Assembly: GCF_000220395.1 (NCBI RefSeq)
Contig: NW_004086406.1
Location: 186,001 to 250,000, forward strand
Source of the DNA: Ichthyophthirius multifiliis
Lineage: Eukaryota; Ciliophora; Oligohymenophorea; Hymenostomatida
DNA: 64,000 bases
Reading direction: 5' to 3'
Part shown: piece by piece, positions 11,234-23,230 of the stretch
Layout: every line of letters begins with the position of its first letter
How positions within the stretch are numbered: the first letter of the stretch is position 1
Position numbers and translations under genes: made by a program
Notes under the pieces: generated by a model
Database searches by the model: none
Seen by the model: the letters and a program-made list of their open reading frames with translations, nothing else
What the model was told of the DNA's origin: nothing

Positions 11234-14200
11234 TCATTTATTATTAAATTAAAAATCTTTTTTAATTTTCTTTTGTCTAAAAGGTTTAAATCCATTAAAT
11301 CCTTATAGAGAAAGTAAAGAATATCTTTTTTCTTCAACTTAATATTGTTTTGCATCATTATTTTAATCTTATTATTATGTATATTAGATTTATCCATTAT
11401 TCGGTTTTGTTTATTTTTATTTATTTAATTTTTATTAAATGCTTCTTATATTCAGTTAATTTATACTTCTATTCAAATAATGGATACTTCTACTATTATT
11501 TTAATAATTTTCCGTTTTTATTGAGTTTCCTGATTTTTATTACACATATTAAATTTATTGCATTTGGACTTGTTAGGTTTGAAAATTACTAAATTTTGAA
11601 AAATCTAGAGTCATATTTTGACCTATATTTAAATATATAAATATTATTAATATATGAATATTTATTATATTAATAATAAATATTGATAACTTTTTTATAT
11701 AAGGTTTTTTTTTTAAAAATCTATTGATTATAAAATTATTATATTTTATTATTATGTTGATTAAGCAGTTTTTTTTTTTAAATTTCTTTCAATTATTTTT
11801 TCTTCAATTATTTTTACTGAAATATAATCTCTAAACTAAAAATTAGATTCTTAGAAAATATTAGATTGCATTTTTTTCTAAATATTTTTTTCTAATTAAT
11901 GAAGCACTTTAATATTTACTTCATCAAACTAAATTTATCCTACAATTTTATGAGACAATTAAATCAAGGTATCATAAAAATTAATATAAAATTAATTAAT
12001 TTATAATTTTTTTTTTTTTTAAATAAATAATTTTATATCAAGAAAAATTAATATTAAATTTTTTCTTGATTAACTAATTTCTTTAGTATCTGCCCACCCA
12101 AAAGGTTTATCCAAAATGGATAATATATCAACTAAATATTAAACTTTTACAAATCCTGTACCTTTTTTATCATAATTACTCCATACCTTTTTAAAGTCTT
12201 ATATAATAATAGGTTTTATTAGTGAGTTTTAATCATTTGTTGCTTTCTAAAAACCTTCTAATATAATGGCTATGAATAAGTTAAGAATAGTTATAGTATA
12301 AATAAGTTAAAATAATATAAAGAAGAGTGTACCTAAAAAATTACCACATCCATTAATCCCTTTTTATAACTTTAAATTAAAAATTATTTTTAAAAAATAC
12401 CTTTTTCTTAATAATCTTCATAATTTGTTACACTAAAGCAAACTGAATTAGGCTACATGCTTTAGCTTAAATCTATTAAAATTTAATTCCATTATTCTCC
12501 AGATGCACTTTTAAATAATAAAAAAAAGCTAGTTTCAAAAGAATTGAAATTGCTCTTTTTATAAAAAATAATACTTTTTTGAAAAAAAAATATTAAACTT
12601 TTTCAGTTATTCCTTAATTTGGTTTTACAAAAGCAAATAATCCCATACCTAACACTGAAAAAAATAACAAAGTTAAAAACAGTAAAGCTGTAATATTTGC
12701 TAAACCAGGTAAACTTACAATAATAGCATTAAAAATAATTACAAAGCTTTTAGCTTTTTTTATAAGTCTTAAAACTCTTACAATTCTAAATATTATTATA
12801 AAAGAAATCAAAATCGAAAAATCCAATAATGAAGGTTATATTTCTATTATTATACCCAGATTAGAAAAAAAGACTATAAAAAAGTCAAAATTATTTGATA
12901 TATCTTTGAAAAAATTCTTTCCAAAGGCAATTATTTTTAATATTAATTCTATTGAAAATATAATTAAAAAAGCTTAGTTAGCATGCTATACTATATACCA
13001 AGATATATGAGGTTATCTATTCCAACACATGCATAAAGCAAGCGTATTTAAAATAATTGTAGAAATAATAAAATTATCAAAAAATTTAGATTTTACAAAT
13101 TAAAAAATCTTTTATCTAAATTTATTTGAACTTATTGAAATTTTCATTTATACATATAATCTTTATTAAATTATTCTTTTTAAGATCTCTACCCATTTTT
13201 ATTATTCCTTAGTTAAAATATCAAGCCTACCTTTTATTTCAAATTTTTATTTTTATATTATATTTTTTATAAAAAAAACCTATTTTGCTTTTTTAATTAT
13301 TAAATTAATCAACTATAATTCCAGCAAATAAATTTAATAAAAAAAAGTTGCATAATATCATAAAAAATATGAAAAATATTGAGCAATATACATTATTATT
13401 ATATTTAGGTTAGAAATCTATACCTGTACTATCTATTCCTTATTACCTTTTTATTTATAACATAAAAATAAATATCAAAATTATATATTAATGATTTTTT
13501 TATTTACATAATATCTACCCATCCTTCTGTTGTTAAAAGTACAAACAATGTAATCATTCCATTTAAAACATTATCAAAATTTAAATACGAATTAACCCAA
13601 TCTCCACCTAAATCCATACAATCAGTTTTATTTTCTACTTATTTTATTTAATCTGTAGTAACACAATTATAAAATGAACCTATTTTATTTTTATTATAAT
13701 TATAATATAAATAATAATGGTTACCTTTAAAATAGCTTACTCCTATAATACTAAACAATAGAAAGAATATAAGACTTATAAAAAATAAACTAATAATAGA
13801 AGGTATTGATAAAACTAAAGAGTTAATAGCAATTTTAAGTCCTTCATTTTTTGATATAAGTCTAAAAGGTCTTAAAACTCTAAGCAACCTAAATACTTAT
13901 AATTAGGATAATCCTGATTGTTTTATAGAATCAAAAAAAGTGAATAAAGAAAAAATAACAATAAAAAAATCTAATTAAAGTAATTTAAATCAATATATAT
14001 AAATTATAATTTTTTAAAAAAAACCTAGTATATTTTGTGATTATCTGAAATAAGAATTTGGTCCATTAAAAAAAGCCCCATAAGCTATAATCTTTAATAT
14101 CATTTCAAGGACAAAAATACATGTAAATATTTTATCAAATAAATCCAAATACCATTAATAATCACTATTAGGATCTTCTAAAGGAGAAGTTACGCACATA

Positions 14201-17200
14201 ATAATAGAAGACAACACAATAGTAAAAATAATAAATAATTAAAAATATTTATTAATAACGATTTTAAAAATATTTTTCCTCAAACAAACATTCATTTAAC
14301 AAATAAGCAATGAACTTCCTAAATAATTTTCATTAAAATTTATTTCGTTTAAAAATGCAAAAGTATTTTTTTCTTTTGATTAAAAACTATTATTTTTATT
14401 TTCTACTGAACCGTTTATAACTTTACTAACTGTCTCTTGAGCTGACTTATCTACTGAGTTTTAATTATTTTAACTACAATTAACAAAATATAAGAAATCA
14501 GACGGGTTTATATTCTGATTGTTTATTTTTTAATGATTATTACAAATTGATGAATGCTATTAAATATTAAAATTAATTTTTCTTTTTCGATTTTTTATAG
14601 GACTAGTACTAATAAGAGAATTAACAGCATTTAACTAGGATATGTTTTGCTCAATTTTAAAATGAGGAACATTTTAATTTATATTGCTTTATAAGTTTTT
14701 ATTTCCTTATTTTTTTATATTTTATTTTTACGCATTTTAATCTGGTTAAACTTTAAAGGAATTCTCATTTTCTATTTATTTTTTTACTTAGGAAAAGTTT
14801 TAAAAAAGCATAGCTGAAAAAACCTTGAGTAAAATAATATTCCCAATAATAATAACGGAAACAAAATACAAAGCAGGCCAATAACTATCAAAAGATCTCA
14901 TAAAGTCGTATTAGATAATATTCCATTATTCATTAGTTAATAATATAAAAACAGTAATCAAGCTTTGGCAGAAAGTATCAAAGTTATTTCTAGGTGAAAC
15001 TCCTATTTGTTTATCATTAGTTGGATTATAATTTTCATCAAATAAAGCTTAATAAGCAAATAGCTCCATACCTAACAAAGAACTGATTACGATAAATAAA
15101 AACAAAAGAATCATAAAATTTAGCATCTATTATGCTGTTAAAATTATTGTTAGAAGGAGTTTTCTTAGATTTTTGAAGCTTCTAGCAAATTTAAATATAC
15201 GAAATAATCTTAAAGAACGTAGAGATGTTATTATTGCTACTTATCCTTCGCCATTTTATTTTGTTAATACTAACATAATATCAATTATACTTATCGAAAC
15301 TGAAAAAGTACCAAATACATTAAGGGCATCTTTAAAATATTATCTTTAATTTTAAAATGAGATTAAAATATAAAAATATATGTACATATATACATAATAC
15401 TTGATTCCATAAGCAAATATTTTAAAAATCATTTCAATTGTAAAAATAAATGTAAATGCATAATTAAACATATTTAACATTTAAGCCTCTTAATTAGATA
15501 TAGGATATCTGTCTAAGGAAATAACAATTATATTACAGGCTAAAGTGAAATTTATTATTATATTGAATACACTTGATTCAATTATTATTTTCATAAAATC
15601 TTATATTTATTCTATTTTGGAAATATTAATATTCTCACTATTTTTTTTGAAAGAACTTGGAAATTATTTTTATTACTTTTATACATCTTGATTTAATTCA
15701 AAAGCCGAACCTTTTTAAACTTATAAATTAGAGTCATTATTTTTATTATTTGGTATTTAATAACTCTTTATTTATAAAGGCATATCATTTAATTTAATAG
15801 CAATTAAAGAATTCATTTTTTATTGTTAATTTAATTGTATTTAAGATTAGTTTTTTTGATGATATTAAAGAAAACATTAATTTATAACAGCAAAAATTAA
15901 ATTTTATAAAAAATATGAACTTTTTTTATTTATTTATTTATTATTTTTTAAAAAAATTATGATTACCCAAAGACAATTAAAGAAATGAAGTATATATACA
16001 CAACAATAGGTTAAACAACATCAATTAAAGTAAATAGAATATTTGTCCATCCTTCTGTAGTAATTATTTGAAAAACTGTAAAAATTGATTAGGCCAGGTT
16101 GTCGAATTAAGTATATCCATAATTTAAAAATTATTGATTTTTTTCTATATTATTTATCTATAAACCTGCAATCGCATTACTTCCACAAAATTTGTTTTCG
16201 GGGCATTTATATATTGTGCAAAGTCTTTCTATTGTTATATCAGTTTCCCATATTCCATTTATTGGATTTTCGGTAAATTTGCATCTAAATTCATTTGAAT
16301 CTGAAAACAGTTATATACCCATTATGCCAAAAAATATAATCACAAATAATAAAAAAACAAAAACGTTCCCTAAAAAAGGTAAAGATTCTATTAAAGAAGA
16401 TACGATAATTTTTATTCCTAATAAAAAAATTATTTAATAATTTAATATTATGATTTATTATTTACCTTTTATTGCATTTATATTTTTTAAAGATTTTAAG
16501 ATTCTTAAAACTCTTAAAGCATTAAAATTAATACTATTATTAGGAAGAAAATTTAGAAAACTATTTTAATATGATATTAAACATTTATATTAATATATTA
16601 ATATATTACCTTTAGCATACTACTAAAAAATCTAAAATATTCCATCCATCTCTTAAATAGCTTCCTTTTTCAAAGGCCATACCCATACCAATTATTTTTA
16701 ATATAAATTCGGCTATAAAAATTACAGAGAATATTAATTCAGATTAATCTATTAAATTTTTTCTCCATTAGGATAATAACTATGGATCTATTCTAAAACG
16801 ATAGTCCTATAATGTTAAAATTATTGTGTTTGCCAATATTGCTGTTGTTATAAAATATTCAAAATAACTAATTAATTATTATAATTATAATAATATTATA
16901 TTATAAATTTTAAATATTAAATAAATATAATTAATATTTCAGCTTAGAGTTAAAGAATCTTAATTGCATAATATTTAACTAATTTCTTCTGAAATTATTT
17001 ATATACTAAAAAAAAAAATTGCAAATAAAATATTGTAATAAAGTAATAGTTAAATTTTTGCTATTAGAATTCCTAAACTCTAAACTAATATAATAAAAAA
17101 TTTTGTTTACATCCATTCATGAAACCAAACAATTGATTTTCTCAAATAATTCTATTCGTTAAAAATAAAGAGGGAATTTTATGAAAACTTCGTTTAAAAT

Positions 17201-17510
17201 AAATATAAAAATGTAAATATTTATAAAAAAATAATAATTTTTGATATCTATATAGATTATACTCTTAGCTATTTATTATGAACAAAAAAGTTTGGCTTAA
17301 ATGCAAGATTTTTTTCTTTTTCTTGTTGTATCTCAAAATCATTATTCAAAATACTCTTACTTAACTTTGATTAATTTTTTTTTTTATAATTTTATTCTAA
17401 TTAATTTAAATTGAGTTTTATTTTTAAACCTTTTGTAACTATGCAATAGCTTATTTTTATATAATTATTTTTTTATTATTGTTTTAAATTTAAATATTAT
17501 TGGAATTCAT
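11234..17510 (-). CDS. Four-domain voltage-gated calcium channel alpha-1 subunit
   Basis: Pore subunit of a Cav-type channel; in ciliates such channels sit in the ciliary membrane and trigger ciliary reversal (established for Paramecium, inferred here). Four repeats of six helices are present, each with an S4 voltage sensor ([54 protein letters not shown]). Pore loops read TTEGW (near 16050), TNEQW (near 14930), TTEGW (near 13527) and SGEQW (near 12497): an EEEE filter, diagnostic of calcium selectivity. A C-terminal EF-hand-like region ([14 protein letters not shown]) follows, then a Q-rich tail. The tail exon (to TGA 11234) joins in frame through intron 11623-11690. More than ten introns. 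The N-terminal ~45 residues need one extra A in an A11 run near 17385 and are uncertain. Intron 16868-17110 is unusually long. Confidence 0.9.
16868..17110 (-). other. Exceptionally long (243-nt) intron in the calcium channel gene
   Basis: Excision joins FHEW to [10 protein letters not shown], exactly the conserved approach to helix S1 of repeat I. The ends are GTAAAC and TTAG. Typical introns here are 40-60 nt. The interior is less AT-rich at its 5' end and reads as a hydrophobic peptide (for example [20 protein letters not shown]) in the exon frame before hitting TGA, so retention would truncate the channel before S1. Confidence 0.6.
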
Positions 17511-18943
17511 TAATTATTTTACAATTAAAAATAATTATTATAATATAATATAAATAATGTATTAATATTAATTTAATGTAAATATAAAATTAATTTACTA
17601 ATTTTTTAATAATAATTAAATAAATTTTTTAAAAATAAAAATTAAAATTAAGGCAGATTTAAATTATTAATAATTATAAATGATTAATTTTAACTTAAAA
17701 TTAAAAAGCATATTTTTAAATATTATAATAAAATATATTTACAAATGTTTTTCTATATTAATGGAACAAATTAAGTATTAAATGCATTAAAAATTAAAGT
17801 TATATATTTTTAATTTTTAATTTTTTTTTTTTTTATTTTCTCTAAAATTTAAAATATTTATTTATTTTATTAAATTCATCATTAAGTTTGAATTCCTAAT
17901 TTTTTGTTTCAAACGAAAAATCTTAACATAAGATAAAAAAACATATTTATTAATATAATAATAAAATATAAGTACAATTGTTTTTCAAATTTAATGGATA
18001 AAATTATGTAAAAATTCTTTTAAAATTAAGGTTATATATTTTATTTTGAAAAAAAAAATTATCCAAATTTAAAATATTTATTTATTTTATTTAAATTCAT
18101 AAATTTTGAATTCCTAATTTTTTTGTTTGACTTAAAAAAAATGATATAAATTGTAAAATTTTATAGAATTTAATATTAATTTGTTATTTTGAAAACTTTC
18201 TATAATTTATAAAAACTTAAATTATTTTTAAAAATTTATATTAAGATTTATAATAAAGTTAATAATCAAGAGCATATATATATTTTATTAATATTTTAAA
18301 ATAATTAAAGCTTAAAATAAATAATTTATTTTGTTAGAATTTATAAAAAACAGTAAAATTCTATATCATTTAATATAACCAAATTAAATAATAATTATAT
18401 TAAAATATAAATAAAATAATAATTGTTTGGAATAATATTGATTTTTTTATATAACTCAATATTAAATTTTTTTATTTATAAATCATTTTATTTAATTATG
18501 TCGAAAAAAAAAAAAAAAATTATTTAAAATATTATGTAAATTTAAAACTTATTATATCTTATAACAAAAATATTATAAAATAATTAATTATTAATATTAT
18601 TTTTAATTAAATATGAATATTTTTTTATTTATTTTATCTGTTATAATTATTTATTTAATAAAAATTATATCTATTTTTTAAAATTTTTACACATTAATTC
18701 ATTATATTTACTTTTTATTTTGTTATATGATTTTAATCTTAATATTAATTATTAATTTGTATTATATTAATTAAAATATTTATATTTTAGAAATATGATA
18801 ATTTCTAATTTATTGGATGTGAACCACGTAAAAAAACAATATTCAATTATATTTAATTAAATTAAAGTAAAAATACATATGTATTATTAATAACAAAATA
18901 ATTAAAGAACTAAATAATTTAAAAATAAAAATTATTAAAAAAA
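17511..18943. other. AT-rich spacer with a diverged tandem duplication
   Basis: About 1.4 kb between the calcium channel start and the CS-domain gene start, so it must hold both upstream regions. Apart from the duplication at 17703-18143 I see only A/T runs. Confidence 0.55.
17703..18143. repeat. Diverged tandem duplication, two units of ~210-230 bp
   Basis: Unit A (17703-17925) and unit B (17935-18143) share, in the same order, a CATATTTnTTAAT block, an AATAAAATATA-nT-TACAA block, GTTTTTC, TTTAATGGA, an AATTAA(A/G)GTTATATATTTT block, AAATTTAAAATATTTATTTATTTTAT, and TTTGAATTCCTAATTTTTTGTTT. Small indels separate them. The shared blocks are longer than expected by chance even at this composition. 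Confidence 0.75.
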
Positions 18944-20139
18944 ATGTATTTTTTAATAATTCAATTAACAATAGTGATTCCCGTAATATTATCTTAAAGA
19001 TGTTTTGAAAACGTAAAATTAGGAACATCAGAGTTTTAATTATCTCAATAAATAAAAGAATAAATATTAAAGAATTAAAAATTTGATTAAAAATGTTTAG
19101 AAATATTAATATAAAGAGGATTTTATAAATCAGCTTTAGTTCTTTTTGAAGATTATTTTATGACAAACAAAATAGATTTACATGAAAATATGCACAAGCT
19201 AACATCTAATCATAAAAGAGATTTAGACAAATTTTTGGCACTTCTTTGGAGTTCTCGTTAATAAGTATAACAAGTTGAACCATTCTTTAAATGGGCATAA
19301 AATTAAAATAATATATTTTTACACATAAAGCTTAGTATGAGAAGTGATTCACCAGCATGTTTACATTGTAAATTAGATAATTTCGAATTAACAAATTCCA
19401 CACTTTATATGAGTTCTTCTGGGATTTTTTCTACATTAACCTGTTAAATTTATTCTAAATCTTACACTTTTTTAATAAATAGATCCATAAAAATCCTCTT
19501 GGAAAGAAGACTCTGTTGGTACTATTTTTATTAACTTAGTCAAAGTTTTTGAAAAAGAAAATGATTTTGATACTAATGAAAATTCTTTAGATTATAAAAA
19601 TAATACTGTTGAAAATTTAAATAATACTACAAATAATAACATTATTGATTTTACTAATCATAATATTAATGATATTATCAAAAATTCATTAAATAATACT
19701 GACAATAATAATAGCACTTAAATTAATAGTAATGATAAAAAAATTGCTGAGGATGAAAAATTAGATGAAGAAGAAGAAGAAAAAATAAAAAGAAGAAGAA
19801 GAAGAAAGAAAAAAAAAAGAAGAAGAAAATATATAATTTTAAATAAAGTCTAAAAAAATATGGTTAAGATTAGAAAAAAATGAAAGGAACATTCCTATTT
19901 GGTGGGATATGAAAGATAAACATAAAGATGATATGAATATTTGGGAAAAGTTATGTGATAGAGAAAAAGAAAATAAAAAGTTGAAAATAAAGTAAGAGAA
20001 AAAAGATAATAAAGAAGATATTAATAAAAATAAAAGAGAAATTGAAGAATAAAAAAAGCAAAAAGATGAATAATAAAAAATAGTTGACGAATAAAATTAA
20101 TAAAAAGTAAATTAGTAAAATCAAAAGAATGATCTTTGA
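18944..20139 (+). CDS. Secreted/ER protein with a CS (p23/NudC-like) domain; one frameshift
   Basis: The start at 18944 gives a signal peptide (MYFLIIQLTIVIPVILSQ). An alpha-helical region follows, then a beta-sandwich resembling a CS domain: FFKWAQNQNNIFLHIKLSMR (NudC/p23-like W-x-Q...I/V-x-L pattern), TLYMSSSG, then KSSWKEDSVGTIFINLVK. A low-complexity Asn-, Asp- and Glu-rich insert (about 19560-19840) interrupts the domain before its last part, IWLRLEKNE and NIPIWWDMKD. The tail is Lys/Glu/Gln-rich. Intron 19443-19482. Spliced length is one base over a multiple of three; the break lies in the poly-purine tract 19770-19810. CS domains usually act in cytosolic HSP90 or dynein chaperoning, so an ER-targeted form is unusual. 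The exact role is unknown. Confidence 0.75.
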
Positions 20140-20355
20140 TATTTAAAATTTATTTATTAAATATTTGTTTATTTTATATAAATAAAAGATTTTAATTATA
20201 AATAAAAAATAAAATATAATATATTATAAAAAAAGATAATATTAAAAAAGTAATAATTTCTAAAAAAAAAAAATTTAAAAGATTATTAAAATTTAATAAA
20301 TTAATAATAGTAAATCATTTTAAGATAAGAATAATTTTTAATGTAAAAAAAAAAA

Positions 20356-20402
<47 letters not shown>

Positions 20403-20723
20403 TTTTAATTTTATTTTATAACAATATTTATATAATATTTAATTTATTTTAATTTATTTTGAAATAAAATAATTTATTATAGACACAAGATTACTTTGAT
20501 AATTTATATTTTTTAAAATCCTTTTTTTATAGTTTATTAAAAAATGATTATTTTCCTTAGTTTTAATATTAATTAAGTATATCCTTTAAATTTTATTTTT
20601 TTATTATATGATTTAATATAATTTTATATCCATTATAAAAAATAAATATATTATAAATATATATATTTGAAAAATATAGTTAATTTAAATTTTTTTTACA
20701 GTTTTATAAATAACAACGAAAAA
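20140..20723. other. AT-rich spacer with an (AT)n microsatellite
   Basis: Contains an uninterrupted TA/AT run at about 20364-20393. No gene seen. Confidence 0.6.
20364..20393. repeat. (AT)n microsatellite
   Basis: Perfect TA repeat of about 15 units in the spacer before the dynein docking gene. Confidence 0.85.
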
Positions 20724-23010
20724 ATGCCTGAAGAAATAATTAGATAAAAAGAAAAAAGTGAAATTAAAAATACGAAAAATAGTTAATTCGGTGTTTCTTA
20801 ATATTCTGAAAAATCTATATTTTTAGGAAATGATATTGAATCGCAAAAAAGACGTTCAATTAAAAAAATACTTTTGTATTTAAAAAATTTTTATAAATTT
20901 ATATTGCTATTACATATATTTTTTTTTGTTATTAAAATAAATTTTGAATTTTAGAATGAGTTCTATGGACAAAGAAACTATGAAAATTTTGTTAAAAATT
21001 TTATAAGGAAATTTCAAGAATATAAGTTAAGAAATAAAAGATAAATTAAAATAAAATGCAAGTAATATTTTAGATAAAGATAAACAAAAAGAATTAGATG
21101 CATTATTAGATTAATTGGAAAATACTGAGTAACCAAGCGATGTCTTTTTAGTAAATATAAAAACAAAAATAAAATAAAATATAATATAATATTTTTTATA
21201 TATAAAGTAAATAATAAAATATTATGTATTATCTCCAGTTGAAAAATCTTATATAAATAAAATAGAATAAGAATTAAAAAAAAGTGTAAAATAAAAAATA
21301 TTTTTAATTAAAAATATTTTACCTTTTATATTTATATATTAGCAAGAATTAGATGAGGAAATAAAAAAGGTTTAAGAAAATATTAATGTTGAAAAATAAA
21401 AAAAATTAGAAAGATATCGTGATGAAAAATAAGGCGTTTAAAAATCTAATAATAAAGAAACTTGTGAAGCATTATTAAGAGAAGTCTTTTAAAAAAATAT
21501 TATTTATATTATATATATATAAAAATAAGGTAAGTGTTCATGAAAACAAACTCGAAAAAGCTAATTAAAAATTAAATGAAATAGTTGCTCGAAATAATTA
21601 ATTACGTGAAAAAATAAATATCTTAAGAAAAGAAAAGAATGTAATAGAAGAGATTTACAACAAGTTAAAAAAAGAGCTAGCTGATAAAAAAGACAATGTC
21701 GAATAAACTATAAAAAGTGCAGGTGAAGCTTATTATAATAGAAATAGAGCTGAAGAAGAATTAAAAGCACTTTAAGAAAAGGCAGAATAACAGAAATAGA
21801 ATTTTGAAAATGAATATAAAACATTAAATGAAAATATATAATATGATAAAAGATTTAAATAATTTATAAAATCAAAACAAAAAGAGAAAGAAGTACTTGA
21901 AAATTTAGAGAAATAGATATAAAAAAATTTAGAAATAATAGAAGAAAAGAAAAAAAACAACAAAATTATAGAAACAGAATATATGGTGTCAGCTAAAAAA
22001 GAACAAGAAATAAAAGAAGCTTTTGAAAGAATAAAAAAAGAAACAGGTATAAATGAAACAAAAGAAAAAGAAAGTAAAGAACTTTTGAATGTTTTTATTA
22101 ATTTGTATTAAAAAAATACTATAATGAGTAAATTTGTTAAAGAATTGAATGAAGAAGTGGATGAATTAGAAAGAAAAATCGAAGAAAAAAAGAAAGAAAT
22201 TTAAATGTATTCTACTAAAGGGGCCACTAATGATAATAAAAAAAGAGAAATGAAAATAGCTTTAACAAATAAAATTTAATAAGAAGAAAAAAAAAAATTA
22301 TACTAAAAGCTTAATATGAAAAATCTATTGAAACTATAAATATTATTAAATCTTATTTGGAAAACGTTTTCACTGCAATTGATGTAGATTAAGAAACCAT
22401 AGAGAAATTAAGAAGTGCTGCTATAACAGAAGAAAATATGGTACATTTTTTAGGAATACTAGAATAAAAAGGACTCGATGCTATTTCTGAATATTCTAGA
22501 CTTATTGCTGAAGTATTAATTTTTTATTTTTATTTTATTTTTATTTTTTTCTAATAGCAATTAAGACTTGAGAAATAAGATTAACATGGTTTACAATAAT
22601 AAAATATTGATGATTTAAATAATATTATTGCATATGAAAATGCTAATATTATGAATTACTATTCTAATGCGGCCTAAATAAAATAAGACTGTCCAGGTTT
22701 CTTAAATAATATTTTTTATTTATTTACATATAAAAGAGGATTTATTTGTGGCTTAAAACGGAGAAGAATAAGAAGAAGAGTAAAAATAATTAAGTGGAAA
22801 TCTTAAAGATAAATTTTTTTCATAAGAAGAACTCAGAAAATAAGCATTAGATGTAAACTATATAGATTAATAATATAAATAAATATTTATTTTATATAAA
22901 ATAAGGTTATAACGAAAAAATTCACATAAAATAATGCTAATAAAAACAATATTTCGGGCATGAAAACAAAAGTTAGATAAAACAAAAGTCATAAAACAGT
23001 AAAATAATGA
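20724..23010 (+). CDS. Outer dynein arm docking complex coiled-coil subunit (ODA1/CCDC114-CCDC63 type); one frameshift
   Basis: Long coiled-coil protein that, in the ODA1/CCDC114/CCDC63 family, anchors outer dynein arms to ciliary doublet microtubules. The diagnostic block is HENKLEKANQKLNE followed by NNQLREKINILRKEKNVIEE, YNKLKKEL and EAYYNRNRAEEELKAL, closely tracking the family pattern N-R-L-(D/E)-K-A, L-R-E-E-I, R-(A/V)-x-(F/Y)-(D/E)-x-(I/V)-Y. Nearly the whole protein is heptad-rich, with an acidic/Gln C-terminus. Seven introns (20876-20954, 21151-21207, 21286-21342, 21484-21529, 22513-22557, 22697-22736, 22853-22905). Spliced length is one base short of 637 codons; the break is near 22287-22306, in the A11 run or the following AAAA. 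About 636 residues. Confidence 0.87.
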
Positions 23011-23230
23011 TCTTTTATTATAAAATTATGAATAAATATATATTAATTTATATTTAATATAAAGAATTTTAATATTTTATAAATATACATATACAAATAT
23101 TAAATTTTATTTATTAATTTTTTAATATCTTATTTTCTTATTTAAATTATTTTTTATTCATATTAAATTAAAAAAAATATAAAACCAATATTTTTTATTA
23201 ATTTATAATTAATTTTTATCAAAATAAAAT

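Noticed and set aside
11350-11592. Plus-strand 80-residue ORF inside 11.35-11.6 kb
   Set aside because: It is the antisense shadow of the calcium channel's Q-rich last exon; its composition is hydrophobic noise.
12001-12030. A suspected frameshift in the C-terminal region of the calcium channel at the poly-A run
   Set aside because: Counting the run gives 14 bases, which keeps the frame through to NFYDTLIQLSHKIVG; no shift is needed.
21772-21963. Minus-strand serine/phenylalanine ORF
   Set aside because: Antisense of the Glu/Lys coiled coil of the dynein docking gene.
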